Of a stretch of 64,000 nucleotides of DNA, positions 1 through 10,064 are shown piece by piece (positions within the stretch are counted from its first letter, which is position 1; each line of letters begins with the position of its first letter). Below the pieces are notes generated by a model. It saw nothing but the letters and a program-made list of their open reading frames with translations, had not been told where the DNA came from and made no database searches. The stretch comes from Halomicrobium zhouii (GTDB taxonomy: Archaea > Halobacteriota > Halobacteria > Halobacteriales > Haloarculaceae), in contig NZ_FOZK01000001.1 of NCBI RefSeq assembly GCF_900114435.1, positions 310,001 through 374,000 of the forward strand, written 5' to 3'. The translations under genes and the position numbers were made by a program.

Positions 1-33
1 CGGACCGACGTCCTGGAGGTGCTCTCGGAATGA
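1..33 (+). CDS. 3' end of an upstream gene, probably the ABC exporter ATPase (partial)
   Basis: Only the last ten codons are visible (RTDVLEVLSE), ending in a TGA that overlaps the next gene's ATG by ATGA. The next gene is a MacB/FtsX-type permease, and such permeases usually follow their own ATP-binding subunit, so an ATPase is the natural guess. The tail itself carries no diagnostic motif. Identity is therefore inference from context only. Confidence 0.4.
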   Translation, partial: RTDVLEVLSE

Positions 34-1259
34 TCGGGTCGCGCTTCCGCGCCGTGCTGGGCATCGCCGCGGCGCAGTTGCGCCACGAACGCGGACGGAC
101 GCTACTGGCCATCGTCGCCGTGGCACTGGCTGTACTCGCCACCACCATCCTGGCCAGCGTGGGCTACGGCGTCGTCGAGACGGGCCAGGAGAAGTTCGAC
201 ACCTCCGGCCGGGATCTGTGGGTGACCGGCGGGCCGCTGAAGTTCTCGCCCGGGTCGGTCGGCGGCTTCGAGAACACGCTCGTCGACTCCCACAGCGTCG
301 CCGACGACATCGAGCAACGCGAGGAGATACAGACGGCGGTGCCGATGAGCTTTCAAACTGTGTACGCCAGCACGGACGGCGAGGAGTTCCAGACCGTCGT
401 CGGCGTCGGCGCGCCCGCCCGCGGCCCGTCGGTCAACGTCATCGAGGGTAGCGAGTTCTCGACGAAGGACACTCACTACGCCAACGGGACCTACGACGGG
501 CCGATGTCCCACGAAATCGTGATCGACGAGCGGACGGCCGACCAGCTCGGCGTCGAGGTGGGGGACAGCCTCTACGTCGGCGGGACGCTGAGCGCCGCCC
601 GGCAGAACGAGTTCGAGGTGGTCGGTATCTCCAACACCTTCTCCACGTTCGTCGGCTCCGCGACGGTGACGATGCACCTGAGCGAACTCCAGGAGGTGAC
701 GGGGACGACCGACTCCGACCGGGCGACGTTCGTCTCCATCGACGTCCACGACGACGCCGACGTCGAGCAGGTCGAACGGGAAATACAGGCCGAGTACCCC
801 TCCTACGACGTCCGGACCAACGAGGAGCAACTGGAGGCGACGCTCCGCGAGCAAGCAGTCCTCATCGCCAGCGGCATCTCGCTGGTCGCCTTCGCCGTCG
901 CCGCCGGCGTCGCGCTGACGACCAACCTCCAGTTCTCGCTGGTGTACCAGCGCCGCGACCGGCTGGCCGCCATCAAGGCCATCGGCTGGCGCACCCGCAC
1001 TCTCGTCGCCGTGACGACGGTGAAAGCCCTCGTCGTCGGGATCATGGGCGCCGGGCTGGGACTGGTCCTGACCTACCCGGGCGTCGCGGTGGTCAACGAG
1101 GTGGCCGCGGCCATCGCCGGGTTCGAGGGGCTCGTCCAGCTCTCCCCGGAGATTCTCGTCGGCGGGCTGGTACTCGGCGTCGTGATCAGCTTCCTGAGCG
1201 GCCTCGCGGCGAGCGCGCTGATCGCCAGGGTGTCGCCCCTGGAGTACATCTCGCGGTAG
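30..1259 (+). CDS. ABC transporter permease, MacB/FtsX (LolC/E-like) family
   Basis: 409 aa membrane protein. A first transmembrane helix lies at about residues 22-45, followed by a roughly 220-residue extracellular domain of the MacB periplasmic-core type (about 46-265), then three hydrophobic helices in the last 140 residues (about 278-300, 330-355, 378-400), as in FtsX-domain permeases. A conserved cytoplasmic stretch (YQRRDRLAAIKAIGW) sits between the second and third helices, where these permeases contact the ATPase. The ATG overlaps the stop of the upstream gene, so the pair is translationally coupled. The substrate cannot be read; such exporters handle lipoproteins, peptides or lipophilic compounds. 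It ends about 270 bases before the nitrate operon and is probably unrelated to it. Confidence 0.85.
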   Translation: MIGSRFRAVLGIAAAQLRHERGRTLLAIVAVALAVLATTILASVGYGVVETGQEKFDTSGRDLWVTGGPLKFSPGSVGGFENTLVDSHSVADDIEQREEIQTAVPMSFQTVYASTDGEEFQTVVGVGAPARGPSVNVIEGSEFSTKDTHYANGTYDGPMSHEIVIDERTADQLGVEVGDSLYVGGTLSAARQNEFEVVGISNTFSTFVGSATVTMHLSELQEVTGTTDSDRATFVSIDVHDDADVEQVEREIQAEYPSYDVRTNEEQLEATLREQAVLIASGISLVAFAVAAGVALTTNLQFSLVYQRRDRLAAIKAIGWRTRTLVAVTTVKALVVGIMGAGLGLVLTYPGVAVVNEVAAAIAGFEGLVQLSPEILVGGLVLGVVISFLSGLAASALIARVSPLEYISR

Positions 1260-1422
1260 CGGGCGGGAATCGCCCGGCCAGCCGGTGGAGTCGGACGGCG
1301 CTCTCCGTCCGTCAGCCCCGTCGCGGGGGACGGGCTGTGCCTTCTTCCCGCGTGGCCCCGTCTGTGCGCCGGTACGTACCATCTCCGTACCAGCTATCTG
1401 TGCCTTACCTGACTGAAAACTG

Positions 1423-1457
1423 ATTTTTTAGTACAACCGACACGTCGTCGAACGTGT
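1423..1457 (+). promoter_or_regulatory. Candidate promoter and operator of the nar operon
   Basis: The 271-base gap before narA holds a T-run resembling an archaeal TATA element (gattttttag, about 1423-1431). Directly after it is a perfect inverted repeat, ACACGT-6 nt-ACGTGT (1440-1457). A start site about 25 bases downstream of the TATA would fall inside or next to the palindrome, a position suited to a repressor or redox regulator. The half-site does not match the CGAAC-N4-GTTCG pattern I associate with haloarchaeal NarO, although one CGAAC overlaps the right arm. Confidence 0.45.
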
Positions 1458-1530
1458 GACTCGTTACCTATTCCACCACTGGTTGCGTCGAGACCGGCAC
1501 GGCAAATCACGGGCCGTCACGAGCGGATAG

Positions 1531-2109
1531 ATGCGGTGGCCGACTGCCGTCATCGCCGTCATCGTCCTCCTCGTCCTGGCGCCGATGTGGGTCATCGCCA
1601 TCCAGGGCGAGGGGGCCTCCGAGGAGGTCGAGATCGACCGCGGCGTCAGCGAGATCCAGCCACTCGACGGCTTCCTCGACACCCCGAACAAGCTCTCGCC
1701 CAGCCAGGTCGGGGTGATCGTCTGGGTGGCGCTGCTGGCCCTGGTCGGCGTCGTCTCCGCCGCACACCGGTTCATGAACGAGGCGGTGCGGCCGCCCGAC
1801 GACGCGGCCGTGGCCGCGGACGGCGGGAGCGCCTCGGCCGGCTGGCTCGACACCGACGACCGGTGGGTGGTCGAGTACTACGACGCCTCCGAACAGGCCG
1901 AGGGACTCCTCGCGATGGGCGGGCTGACGGTGCTGGCCATCGTCTTCGCGGCGCTGTTCACCGGCGAGTACTTCACCCTCGCGAGGACGCAGTACTTCGG
2001 CGTGTACGCCGCGGGCATGTTCTTCTCGCTGGCCGGGCTGACCATCGCCTACTACGCCTGGTTCGTGCCCCACGTCGAGGTCGTCGAAGAACGGGAGCAC
2101 GCGAGATGA
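1531..2109 (+). CDS. narA: NarA-like membrane protein, first gene of the nitrate reductase operon
   Basis: 192 aa with four hydrophobic helices (about residues 5-25, 57-80, 128-150, 158-180) joined by an acidic loop. No cofactor motif is visible. Its place immediately before Rieske and cytochrome b genes matches narA in the haloarchaeal narABCGHJ order, and the symbol rests on that synteny. It probably belongs to the membrane module that feeds electrons to the outward-facing reductase, but its biochemical role is not known to me. The stop overlaps the next ATG (ATGA), so it is coupled to narB. The start chosen is the ATG giving a clean N-terminal helix. Confidence 0.75.
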   Translation: MRWPTAVIAVIVLLVLAPMWVIAIQGEGASEEVEIDRGVSEIQPLDGFLDTPNKLSPSQVGVIVWVALLALVGVVSAAHRFMNEAVRPPDDAAVAADGGSASAGWLDTDDRWVVEYYDASEQAEGLLAMGGLTVLAIVFAALFTGEYFTLARTQYFGVYAAGMFFSLAGLTIAYYAWFVPHVEVVEEREHAR

Positions 2110-2885
2110 CCGACGACACCGACCACGACTCCGGGACTGACCACGACACCAGGACTGACCACGACACCAGGACTGACCACGACACCAGGACTGACCACGA
2201 CATCGAGACCGACGACCCGGCCACGGCCGGGGACGTCGAGTCGTTCGACTGTCCCTGTTCGTACCGGCACCTGACCGACGGCGGCGAGGACGTGAGTGGC
2301 CCCGAGACCCCGGCGCCCGAGCGGGAGGCCGACGGGTTCGAGTACGACCGTCGCGACGTCGCGAAGTTCCTCGCCACGGTGGGCGGGCTGACGGCCGTCG
2401 GCAGCCTCGCCGCCCCGCTCGCGGGCCTCACCCAGGTGTTCGAGCGGGAGTACACGGGCCCGATCTACACCGACGACGTGGCCCTGGTCGACGCCGAGGG
2501 AGAGCTGATCGAGGAGGGCAGGCTCAGCCCCGGCGAACTCATGACCGTGTTCCCGGAGACGAACCCGGGCATCGAGGACGCCCCGACGCTGCTCGTCCGG
2601 TTCGAGGAGGGCGAGTACACCGACGGGACGACCGCGGAGTTCGTCGTCAGCGGCTACGCGGCGTACTCGAAGGTGTGTACCCACGCGGGCTGTATGGTCG
2701 CGGACCGCCAGGACACCACGCTCGTCTGTCCCTGTCACGCCGGGAAGTTCGACCCGCTCTCCGGGGCGAGCGTGGTCGGTGGGCCGCCGCCGCGCCCACT
2801 CCCGCAACTCCCGCTCGCGCTCGCCGACGAGGGCCACCTGATCGCCACCGGTGACTTCCCCGAACCCATCGGGGTGGGGGAGTGA
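2106..2885 (+). CDS. narB: Rieske iron-sulfur protein of the nitrate reductase complex
   Basis: 259 aa. The C-terminal half is a Rieske domain: box 1 is C191-T-H193-A-G-C196 and box 2 is C208-P-C210-H211. By family rules C191, H193, C208 and H211 bind the 2Fe-2S cluster, and C196-C210 form the disulfide. A Tat-like segment ([14 protein letters not shown], about residues 79-92) precedes a hydrophobic anchor, so the domain should sit on the outer face. The first 35 residues are low-complexity TDHDTR-type repeats encoded by an 18-base tandem repeat, followed by an unexplained CPC motif near residue 45. The start is the ATG overlapping narA; the open frame runs further upstream but is only a shadow of narA. 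With narC it should pass electrons from quinol to NarGH. Confidence 0.9.
   Translation: MTDDTDHDSGTDHDTRTDHDTRTDHDTRTDHDIETDDPATAGDVESFDCPCSYRHLTDGGEDVSGPETPAPEREADGFEYDRRDVAKFLATVGGLTAVGSLAAPLAGLTQVFEREYTGPIYTDDVALVDAEGELIEEGRLSPGELMTVFPETNPGIEDAPTLLVRFEEGEYTDGTTAEFVVSGYAAYSKVCTHAGCMVADRQDTTLVCPCHAGKFDPLSGASVVGGPPPRPLPQLPLALADEGHLIATGDFPEPIGVGE
2118..2207 (+). repeat. 18-base in-frame tandem repeat in the narB N-terminus
   Basis: Three perfect copies of an 18-base unit (actgaccacgacaccagg) occupy 2136-2189, flanked by one diverged unit on each side. Each unit adds exactly six residues (TDHDTR), so copy-number change alters length without breaking the frame. Confidence 0.9.
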
Positions 2886-2887
2886 CG

Positions 2888-4357
2888 ATGGCGGACCGAC
2901 TCCGCCGCGCCTGGGCGTGGGTCGACTCGCGTCTCGACCTCTCGGCCGAGGCGGACTACCTCGGGAAGGCGTTCCCCGCCGAGGACTCGTTCCTGCTGGG
3001 CGAGGTGGCGCTGTTTTGCTTCCTCATGCTCGTGCTGACGGGGATGTTCCTCGGCTTCTTCTTCGAGCCCAGCACCTCCGACGTCGAGTACGACGGCAGC
3101 GTCGACGAGTACCAGGGCGAGGAGCTGCCGGAGGCGTTCGTCAGCGTGCTGAACATCACCTACGAGGTGCCCTACGGGATGTTCCTCCGGCGCCTCCACC
3201 ACTGGGCGGCCCACCTGTTCGTCGCATCGCTGTCGCTGCATATGCTGCGGGTGTTCTTCCACGGCGCGTACGCCAACCCCAGGGAGCCCAACTGGGTCGT
3301 CGGCGGCGGGCTGGCCATCTCGTCGATGTTCGCCGCCTACACGGGCTACGCGTTGCCCTACGACGAGTTCGCCAGCACCGCGACGGGCATCGGGTACAGC
3401 ATCGCCAAGTCCGTCCCAATCTTCGGCGACATCCTCTCACAGATCGTGTTCGGGGGCGAGTACCCCTCCAGCGCCACGCTCCCGCGATTCTACTTCATCC
3501 ACGTCTTCCTGTTACCGGTGGTCATCGCGGGGCTGATCGCCGTCCACATGGCGATCCTCGTCCGCCAGAAACACACCGAGGCGCCCCGGGAGGCGGACGT
3601 CACCGGCGGCCGGCTACCGGTCGACCGGGACGACGGAAGCGTCGTCGTCGGGCTCCCGGCGTTCCCGAACCAGGCCGCCATCAGCGCCGTCGTCTTCTTC
3701 CTCACCCTCGGCGTGCTGTCGCTGCTGGCGGGGTTCCTGCCGGTGCACAACGTCGCCGAGTACGGGCCCAACGACCCGGCGAGCACGCCGTCGCTCATCA
3801 TGCCCGACTGGTTCCTCATGTGGGTGTTCGGCTTCCTGAAGGTGATGCCGTCGTGGATGAGCTTCACCGTCCCGGGCACGGACATCCACGTCAGCACGGA
3901 GTTCCTGAGCGGGATGGTGCTGCCTGGCATCGTCTTCGCCCTGCTGTTCGCCTGGCCGTTTATCGACTCCTACGACGAGCAACGCCACTTCTCGATGGAC
4001 CCGCTCGCGCGCCCCTGGCAGACCGCCGTCGGCGTCACGGGCGTCGTGTTCGTCATGATCGCCTCCATCGCGGGGATGAACACCATCGCCGCCGACATCA
4101 CCGGGCTCTCGACGGGGGTCCTCAATCCACTCTTGCTGGGGGCGATGATCCTCGGCCCGCTCCTGGCAGGCGGCGTCACGTACGTCGTGCTCGACCGCTA
4201 CGACGCCGACGACCCGACCGACGGGGGCCGGCGACCGACGACGGCCGACGGCGGTGCCAGGGAGGCCGCCGGTCCCGCGGCGAACGCGACGGACGCCGCG
4301 GTCGACCCGCCCGACGACCCCGATGCGGGCCCACCGGACGGTGGTCGCGATGCGTGA
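2888..4357 (+). CDS. narC: Cytochrome b subunit of the nitrate reductase complex
   Basis: 489 aa from ATG 2888. A GTG at 2882 that overlaps narB's stop would add two residues and is an equal alternative. The N-terminal half has the four-helix cytochrome b/b6 pattern with paired histidines ([11 protein letters not shown]...[11 protein letters not shown] and later YFIHVF...VHMAILV) that would ligate two b hemes. The C-terminal half has a PDWFLMW segment resembling the PEWY-type loop of the quinol site, then further helices. The last 60 residues are a polar, acidic-rich tail. Next to a Rieske gene this indicates a bc1-like quinol-oxidising module replacing the NarI subunit of bacterial Nar. It overlaps the next small gene by eight bases. 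Confidence 0.9.
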   Translation: MADRLRRAWAWVDSRLDLSAEADYLGKAFPAEDSFLLGEVALFCFLMLVLTGMFLGFFFEPSTSDVEYDGSVDEYQGEELPEAFVSVLNITYEVPYGMFLRRLHHWAAHLFVASLSLHMLRVFFHGAYANPREPNWVVGGGLAISSMFAAYTGYALPYDEFASTATGIGYSIAKSVPIFGDILSQIVFGGEYPSSATLPRFYFIHVFLLPVVIAGLIAVHMAILVRQKHTEAPREADVTGGRLPVDRDDGSVVVGLPAFPNQAAISAVVFFLTLGVLSLLAGFLPVHNVAEYGPNDPASTPSLIMPDWFLMWVFGFLKVMPSWMSFTVPGTDIHVSTEFLSGMVLPGIVFALLFAWPFIDSYDEQRHFSMDPLARPWQTAVGVTGVVFVMIASIAGMNTIAADITGLSTGVLNPLLLGAMILGPLLAGGVTYVVLDRYDADDPTDGGRRPTTADGGAREAAGPAANATDAAVDPPDDPDAGPPDGGRDA

Positions 4358-4559
4358 GCGCGCCCTGATGTCGGTCCGGCCGCGGGCCTACCGCTGGCTG
4401 GACCGGTTGACCAAGCTCGGCGGCGTCGCGCTCGTCGCGGCGGGACTGGAGGCCGGCGGCGGGACCGCGACGGGGGCGGTGCTCGGCTGCTGCGGCGCGG
4501 CGCTCGCGGTGAGTACCGTCTTCCTGACGACCGACTCCAGCGAGGCTACCAATGAGTGA
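4350..4559 (+). CDS. Small membrane protein in the nar operon
   Basis: 69 aa, starting at the ATG inside the end of narC and stopping inside the start of narG (AATGAGTGA). A basic N-terminus ([13 protein letters not shown]) is followed by two close hydrophobic segments (about residues 24-38 and 41-58) with a CC pair, giving a hairpin-like membrane protein. I recognise no family. The overlaps on both sides make it very likely to be translated, and it may be a small structural subunit of the NarBC membrane module. A second in-frame ATG at 4368 is an alternative start. Confidence 0.65.
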   Translation: MRERALMSVRPRAYRWLDRLTKLGGVALVAAGLEAGGGTATGAVLGCCGAALAVSTVFLTTDSSEATNE

Positions 4560-7500
4560 GTACGACGAGACAGACGACGACCGGTACAGCGAGCCAGACC
4601 ACGCGGACGAGGACGCGGGCGCCTCGCCCGCGGACCACGAGCGACTCGGGCGACCGATCGACGGTGACCCCGCCGACGAGACGGCGGGCGACTCTCCCGG
4701 TGGGACCGATACCGGATCCGCCGGCGAGATCGATCGGCGCGCGTTCCTCCAGGGAATCGGCGCGGCCGCGGCGGTCGGGGTCAGCGGCGTCGGCCTCGGG
4801 CAGGAACTCGACGGGATCCGGGCCGTCGAGGGGACGAACTACCTCGGAAGCTACCCCTACCGCGACTGGGAGGACTTCTACCGCGAGCAGTGGGACTGGG
4901 ACTCCGTCGCCCGGAGCACCCACGGCGTCAACTGCACCGGGAGCTGTTCGTGGAACGTCTACGTCAAGAACGGCCAGGTGTGGCGCGAGGAACAGGCCGC
5001 CGATTACCCGCAGTTCGACGAGGACGTCCCTGACCCCAACCCCCGGGGCTGCCAGAAAGGGGCCTGCTACACGGACTACGTCAACGCCGACCACCGGGTG
5101 AAGTACCCGCTCCGTCGCACGGGCGAACGCGGCGAGGGCCAGTGGCAGCGGATCTCCTGGGACGAGGCGCTCACCGAAATCGCGGAGAAAGTGATCGAGG
5201 AGGTCCAGGCCGGCCGCTACGACGCCATCAGCGGGTTCACGCCCATCCCGGCGATGAGCCCGGTGTCCTTTGCCTCGGGAAGCAGGCTGATCCGGTTGCT
5301 CGGCGGCGTCAGCCACTCCTTCTACGACTGGTACTCCGACCTGCCGCCGGGCGAGCCCCTGACCTGGGGCGTCCAGACCGACAACGCCGAGTCGGCCGAC
5401 TGGTACAACGCCGACTACCTGATGGCCTGGGGGTCCAACGTCAACGTCACCCGCATCCCCGACGCGAAGTACTTCCTCGAGGCCGCCTACGAGGGGACCA
5501 AGCGCGTCGGGGTCTTCCCGGACTACTCCCAGACGGCCATCCACTGCGACGAGTGGCTCTCGCCCGAGCCCGGCTCGGACATCGCACTCGCGCTCGGGAT
5601 GGCCCGCACCATCGTCGACGAGGGCCTGTACGACCCGGCGCACCTCCGCGAGCAGACCGACATGCCGCTGCTCGTCCGGCAGGATACCGGGAAGTTCCTC
5701 CGGGCGAGCGAGGTGTCGGGCCTCGGTGGCGGCGCCGACGACCCCTCGAAGGTGTTCGTGATGGTCGACGGCAACGGGAACCTCCGGGAGGCGCCCGGGT
5801 CGCTGGGCAACCGCGCCGGCGAGTACGACCCCGACGCGAGCATCGAGACCGGGTTCCAGCCGCAACTGGCCGTCGACCGGAGCGTCGGCGGGACGTCGGT
5901 CCGGTCGGTGTGGAACCACTTGCTGGACGAACTCGGCCAGTACGGGCCCGACTTCGTCTACGAGGAGACCGGCGTCGGTCGCCAGACCTACCAGCGCATC
6001 GCCCGCGAGTTCGGCCAGGCCGAACGGGCCAAGATCATCCACGGCAAGGGCGTCAACGACTGGTACCACAACGACCTGGGCAACCGCGCCATCCAGTTAC
6101 TGTTGACGCTCACCGGCAACCTCGGCCGGCAGGGCACCGGCTTCGACCACTACGTCGGCCAGGAGAAGATCTGGACCTACGAGGGGTGGTCGGAGCTGTC
6201 CTTCCCGGTGGAGGGTCGGTCGGTCGCGACGGCGCTGTGGACCTACTACCACGCCGGCATCATGGGGAACGTCGACGACGACACCCGCCAGCGCATCCAG
6301 GAGGCCGTCGACCGCGACTGGATGCCGCTGTTCCCGGAGGAACGGCCGGACGGCTCCCGGCCCGACCCGTCGGTGATGTTCATCTGGCGCGGCAACTACT
6401 TCAACCAGTCCAAGGGCGGGGTCGCCGTCGAGGAACGGCTCTGGCCCAAGCTGGATCTTATCGTGGACGTCAACTTCCGGATGGACTCCTCGGCGCTGTA
6501 CTCGGACATCGTCCTGCCGGCCGCGAGCCACTACGAGAAGTACGACCTGAACATGACGGACATGCACAGCTACGTCCACCCGTTCACGCCGGCGATCGAA
6601 CCGCTGGCCGAGTCCAAGACCGACTGGCAGATCTTCCGGGAACTCGCCGCGAAGATCCAGGAACTCGCCAGCGAGCGCGACCTGAATCCCGTCGACGACC
6701 GGTCGTTCGACCGCCAGATCGACCTGACGACGGTCCACGACGACTACGTCCGCGACCAGCTGTCCGGCGAGGCCGGCGCCCTGACGGAGGACCGGGCCGC
6801 CTGCGAGTTCATCCTCGAACACTCGACGGAGACCAACCTCGGCGCCGCCCAGGACGCCCCCGACCCCGGCGAGGGCGGCGGTGGCGCTGGCGACGATGGC
6901 GGTGGTGCTAGCGACGGCGGCGGTGGCGGCGAGAGCCGTGGAAGCGAGACCGGCGCTAGCGACGGCGACGCCGACTCCCGCTACCGGCGCGGACAGCCCG
7001 GCCCGACCGGACAGATAACGATGGACGACATCGACGAGCAACCCCGGCGGTTCCAGGCCGCGGGCGACCACTGGACCTCGCCGCTGGAGGAGGGCGAGGC
7101 CTACACGCCCTGGAAGCGGTTCGTCCAGGACAAGGAGCCCTGGCCGACGTTCACCGGCCGCCAGCAGTACTACATCGACCACGACTGGTTCCTCGAGCTG
7201 GGCGAGGAACTCCCGACCCACAAGACGCCGCTGGACCTGCAGGACCCCGAGGAGTACCCGCTGCGGTACAACACGCCACACCCGCGCTGGTCCATCCACT
7301 CGACGTGGCGGGACAACGAGACGATGCTGCGACTCCAGCGGGGCGAACCGCTCGTCTACCTCCACCCCGACGACGCCGCGGAGCGGGGCATCGAGGACGG
7401 CGACGTGGTCCGACTCTACAACGACCACGACGAACTGGCGGTCCAGGTGAAGGTGTACCCGAGCAGCGAGCCCGGGACGGCGCGGATGTTCTTCGCCTGG

Positions 7501-7863
7501 GAGCGGTTCCAGTTCGAGAGCCGCGGCAACTTCAACACCCTCGTCGGCATGTACATGAAACCCACACAGCTCGTGCAGTACCCGGAGGACAGCGGCGAAC
7601 ACCTCTCCTTTCGCCCCAACTACTGGGGGCCCACCGGCGTCAACAGCGACGTCCGCGTCGAGGTGAAACTCGCCGAGTCGATGGACCGTAGCTGGCGCGG
7701 CCCCGGCGGCACCGACAACGTCAGCGGCGACACGGACGACGATATCGAGGGGGACGAGGGGCCGCTGGACGTCCGGACGGAGACCGAAACGGCCACCGAG
7801 AACGGGACGGCGACCGAGACGGACGGGGACGCCACCGTCACTGACGGAGGTGAGGGCCAGTGA
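4552..7863 (+). CDS. narG: Respiratory nitrate reductase catalytic subunit, Tat-exported
   Basis: 1103 aa molybdopterin oxidoreductase reducing nitrate to nitrite. A twin-arginine signal (RR at 62-63, then a hydrophobic stretch) follows an acidic leader of about 60 residues, so the enzyme is exported, as in archaeal outward-facing Nar. The N-terminal Fe-S region shows the H-x3-C-x3-C pattern ([10 protein letters not shown], from about residue 123) and a further Cys (RGCQKGAC). [10 protein letters not shown] carries D259, equivalent to the Asp that binds Mo in NarG. The C-terminal third contains the molybdopterin-dinucleotide-binding domain. Unusual features are a Gly/Asp/Ser-rich linker at about residues 770-818 and an acidic Thr/Glu-rich tail. 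It overlaps its neighbours at both ends, and a Shine-Dalgarno for narH lies inside its 3' end. Confidence 0.96.
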   Translation: MSEYDETDDDRYSEPDHADEDAGASPADHERLGRPIDGDPADETAGDSPGGTDTGSAGEIDRRAFLQGIGAAAAVGVSGVGLGQELDGIRAVEGTNYLGSYPYRDWEDFYREQWDWDSVARSTHGVNCTGSCSWNVYVKNGQVWREEQAADYPQFDEDVPDPNPRGCQKGACYTDYVNADHRVKYPLRRTGERGEGQWQRISWDEALTEIAEKVIEEVQAGRYDAISGFTPIPAMSPVSFASGSRLIRLLGGVSHSFYDWYSDLPPGEPLTWGVQTDNAESADWYNADYLMAWGSNVNVTRIPDAKYFLEAAYEGTKRVGVFPDYSQTAIHCDEWLSPEPGSDIALALGMARTIVDEGLYDPAHLREQTDMPLLVRQDTGKFLRASEVSGLGGGADDPSKVFVMVDGNGNLREAPGSLGNRAGEYDPDASIETGFQPQLAVDRSVGGTSVRSVWNHLLDELGQYGPDFVYEETGVGRQTYQRIAREFGQAERAKIIHGKGVNDWYHNDLGNRAIQLLLTLTGNLGRQGTGFDHYVGQEKIWTYEGWSELSFPVEGRSVATALWTYYHAGIMGNVDDDTRQRIQEAVDRDWMPLFPEERPDGSRPDPSVMFIWRGNYFNQSKGGVAVEERLWPKLDLIVDVNFRMDSSALYSDIVLPAASHYEKYDLNMTDMHSYVHPFTPAIEPLAESKTDWQIFRELAAKIQELASERDLNPVDDRSFDRQIDLTTVHDDYVRDQLSGEAGALTEDRAACEFILEHSTETNLGAAQDAPDPGEGGGGAGDDGGGASDGGGGGESRGSETGASDGDADSRYRRGQPGPTGQITMDDIDEQPRRFQAAGDHWTSPLEEGEAYTPWKRFVQDKEPWPTFTGRQQYYIDHDWFLELGEELPTHKTPLDLQDPEEYPLRYNTPHPRWSIHSTWRDNETMLRLQRGEPLVYLHPDDAAERGIEDGDVVRLYNDHDELAVQVKVYPSSEPGTARMFFAWERFQFESRGNFNTLVGMYMKPTQLVQYPEDSGEHLSFRPNYWGPTGVNSDVRVEVKLAESMDRSWRGPGGTDNVSGDTDDDIEGDEGPLDVRTETETATENGTATETDGDATVTDGGEGQ

Positions 7864-8966
7864 GCTCCGACTCCCAGGAGACCGAGACCGGCACGGAGTC
7901 GGGTGGTGGCGCGACGGTCCAGCTGGCCGACGGCGTCGAGCACCAGGTCGCGATGGTGATGGACCTCAACAAGTGCATCGGCTGCCAGACCTGCACGGTC
8001 GCGTGCAAGACCCTCTGGACGGAGGGTGGCGGCCGGGAGTACATGTACTGGAACAACGTCGAGACCAAGCCCGGACGGGGCTACCCCCGGGACTGGGAGG
8101 AGAAGGGCGGCGGCTTCGAGTCGGCCGAACAGGCCGACCAGGAGGACGTCCACGGCGAGCGCGAGGTGGGCGAACTCCCCTCGGCCGAGGACTGGGGTCG
8201 CCCGTGGGAGTTCAACCACCAGGAGATCATGTACGACGGCAGCGACGAGTCACTGCGGCCCCAGGGGCCCGAGCCCGAGTGGGGGCCCAACTGGGACGAG
8301 GACCAGGGCGCCGGCGAGTTCCCCAACTCCTACTACTTCTACCTCCCCCGGATCTGCAACCACTGCACCCATCCCTCCTGTGCCGAGGCCTGCCCCCGGA
8401 AGGCGCTGTACAAGCGCGAGGAGGACGGCATCGTCCTCGTCGACCAGGAACGGTGCCGGGGCTACCGCTACTGCGTCGAGGGGTGCCCCTACAACAAGGT
8501 CCACTTCAACGTCCTCAGCAAGAAATCGGAGAAGTGCATCTTCTGCTTCCCGCGCAAAGAGGGCCAGGGGCCCGACGACGAGGTTCGACCCCCCGCCTGC
8601 GCCACCGAGTGCCCGCCACAGCTCCGGCTGGTCGGGTTCCTCGACGACGAGGACGGCCCCATCTACAAGCTCGTCGAGGAGTGGGAGGTGGCCCTGCGGC
8701 TCCACCCCGAGTTCCACACCCAGCCGAACGTCTACTACATCCCGCCCTTCGCCCCGCCCCAGCACGACGACGAGGGCGAGACGGTCGACGTCGAGCGCAT
8801 CCCCCGGCCGTACCTGGAGGAGCTGTTCGGCGAGCAGGTCCACGAGGCCCTGGACACCATCGAGCGCGAGCGCGCCCGCGTCGAGCGCGGCGGCGAGAGC
8901 GAACTGATGGAGCTGCTCACCACGAAGGACATGGCCGAGCAGTACCGGCTGGAGGTGTTCGAATGA
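7860..8966 (+). CDS. narH: Respiratory nitrate reductase iron-sulfur subunit
   Basis: 368 aa, GTG start at 7860 overlapping narG's stop, preceded at the right distance by ggaggtga (7846-7853). It carries four ferredoxin-like cysteine groups: [11 protein letters not shown] (C39, C42, C45, C49), [26 protein letters not shown] and CIFCF...CATECP. In the third group Tyr replaces the second Cys, as the Trp in bacterial NarH does, which points to three 4Fe-4S clusters and one 3Fe-4S cluster. It relays electrons to NarG and has no signal of its own, so it probably leaves the cell with NarG by the Tat route. The stop codon lies in a 63-base tandem duplication. Confidence 0.95.
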   Translation: MSSDSQETETGTESGGGATVQLADGVEHQVAMVMDLNKCIGCQTCTVACKTLWTEGGGREYMYWNNVETKPGRGYPRDWEEKGGGFESAEQADQEDVHGEREVGELPSAEDWGRPWEFNHQEIMYDGSDESLRPQGPEPEWGPNWDEDQGAGEFPNSYYFYLPRICNHCTHPSCAEACPRKALYKREEDGIVLVDQERCRGYRYCVEGCPYNKVHFNVLSKKSEKCIFCFPRKEGQGPDDEVRPPACATECPPQLRLVGFLDDEDGPIYKLVEEWEVALRLHPEFHTQPNVYYIPPFAPPQHDDEGETVDVERIPRPYLEELFGEQVHEALDTIERERARVERGGESELMELLTTKDMAEQYRLEVFE

Positions 8967-9088
8967 GCGACCGCGGGGGAGCGAATTCGAGCTCGTCACG
9001 AGCGGAGCGAAGTGACGGCGTTCGAATGAGCGACCGCGGGGGAGCGAATTCGAGCTCGTCACGAGCGGAGCGAAGTGACGGCGTTCGA
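8957..9088 (+). repeat. 63-base tandem duplication spanning the narH stop codon
   Basis: Two identical copies (8957-9019 and 9020-9082) plus the first six bases of a third. Each copy begins with the last codons of narH and contains its TGA. The period is 21 codons, so a TGA recurs in the narH frame. A second frame begins at ATG 8963, which overlaps the narH stop as ATGA, and stays open for 81 codons to 9208, where its TGA overlaps the next gene's GTG. That product would contain two identical 21-residue blocks. The unit's inner part is rich in gagcggagcgaag-type sequence, common between haloarchaeal genes. Confidence 0.9.
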
Positions 9089-9204
9089 CTGATGCGAGCG
9101 ATAGCGAGCGAAGTCGAGCCCGGGAGTCGAGCGGCGCGAGTCTCCCGGTGTTTAATGGCTGACCGCTCCCGAACGCGCTGGCCGGCGACGGAGGTGACCG
9201 GGCC

Positions 9205-10050
9205 GTGACGGGCGACGACGGCCCGGTCAGCCGCACCGTGCTGTTCGCCCTGGCGCTCGTCGTGGTCGCCGCGATAGCGCCGACGTTCGGCACCGCCCGC
9301 CCGGCGAACGAGATTCCGGTCGAGGACGACCCGCCCGACGCCGCGTCGCTGTCGGCCCCGACCGCCAACGCGTGGGAGGAGGTCCCCGAGGTCGACGTCG
9401 CGATGGCGAGCGCGCCGAGCTCCGTCCCGAACGCCAACGACACGTCCGTCGACGAGGTGTCGGTCCGCGCCGCGCGCACGGACGGGTCGCTGATCGTCCG
9501 GCTCTCGTGGGACGACGCGACCGCCGACGCCGTCACGCCACAGGCCGAGAACCGGACGCCGGGGGTCAACACGTTCTGGGACGCCGCGGCGCTCCAGTTG
9601 CCCGCGGACACGAGCACCCACCCGGGCATCGCGATGGGGAGCGAGCGCTCGCAGGTGAACGTCTGGTACTGGTCGGCGCCGAACACGACCCAGGAACTGC
9701 AGGCCGCCGGCCCGGGGACGACGACGACCATCCCCGACACGGCGCTCGACACGAACGCGAGCTACGAGAACGGCACCTGGCACGTCGTGTTCGACCGCGA
9801 CCTGCGGGTCGACGACGCGGGGGCGAATCGCACGACGATCGAGGGCGAGCGCGACGTCGACGTGGCCATCGCGGTCTGGAACGGGTCGAACGCGGAGCGC
9901 TCGGGCCAGAAGGCCGTCAGCGAGTGGCAGTACTTCCCCTTCGGCCCGGGCGCGCAGGGCCCGCCCTACGAGACCATCCTCTGGGTGATCGCCGGTCTCG
10001 CCATCGCCACGGTCATCGTCGCGACGACGCTCGGGGTGCGCCGAACCTGA
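9205..10050 (+). CDS. Heme-binding gamma-like subunit of the nitrate reductase (ethylbenzene-dehydrogenase-gamma type)
   Basis: 281 aa, GTG start at 9205 supported by ggaggtga at 9190-9197. One hydrophobic N-terminal helix (about residues 10-28, signal or anchor) is followed by a beta-rich extracellular domain and a C-terminal helix with a basic end ([24 protein letters not shown]). The domain opens with [10 protein letters not shown] and has [17 protein letters not shown], resembling the heme-b gamma subunit family of ethylbenzene and DMSO dehydrogenases. It sits between narH and narJ, where haloarchaeal nar operons carry an extra open reading frame. It likely gives the NarGH dimer a heme and an anchor. 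The axial heme ligand cannot be assigned by eye. Confidence 0.75.
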   Translation: MTGDDGPVSRTVLFALALVVVAAIAPTFGTARPANEIPVEDDPPDAASLSAPTANAWEEVPEVDVAMASAPSSVPNANDTSVDEVSVRAARTDGSLIVRLSWDDATADAVTPQAENRTPGVNTFWDAAALQLPADTSTHPGIAMGSERSQVNVWYWSAPNTTQELQAAGPGTTTTIPDTALDTNASYENGTWHVVFDRDLRVDDAGANRTTIEGERDVDVAIAVWNGSNAERSGQKAVSEWQYFPFGPGAQGPPYETILWVIAGLAIATVIVATTLGVRRT

Positions 10051-10064
10051 CGGAGGACTCACCG

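Noticed and set aside
4546-6069. Long minus-strand frame opposite narG
   Set aside because: Shadow of narG; no recognisable domain.
8968-9000. GAATTCGAGCTC resembles the start of a cloning polylinker
   Set aside because: It lies inside a native 63-base duplication with haloarchaeal flanks, and no further linker sites follow.
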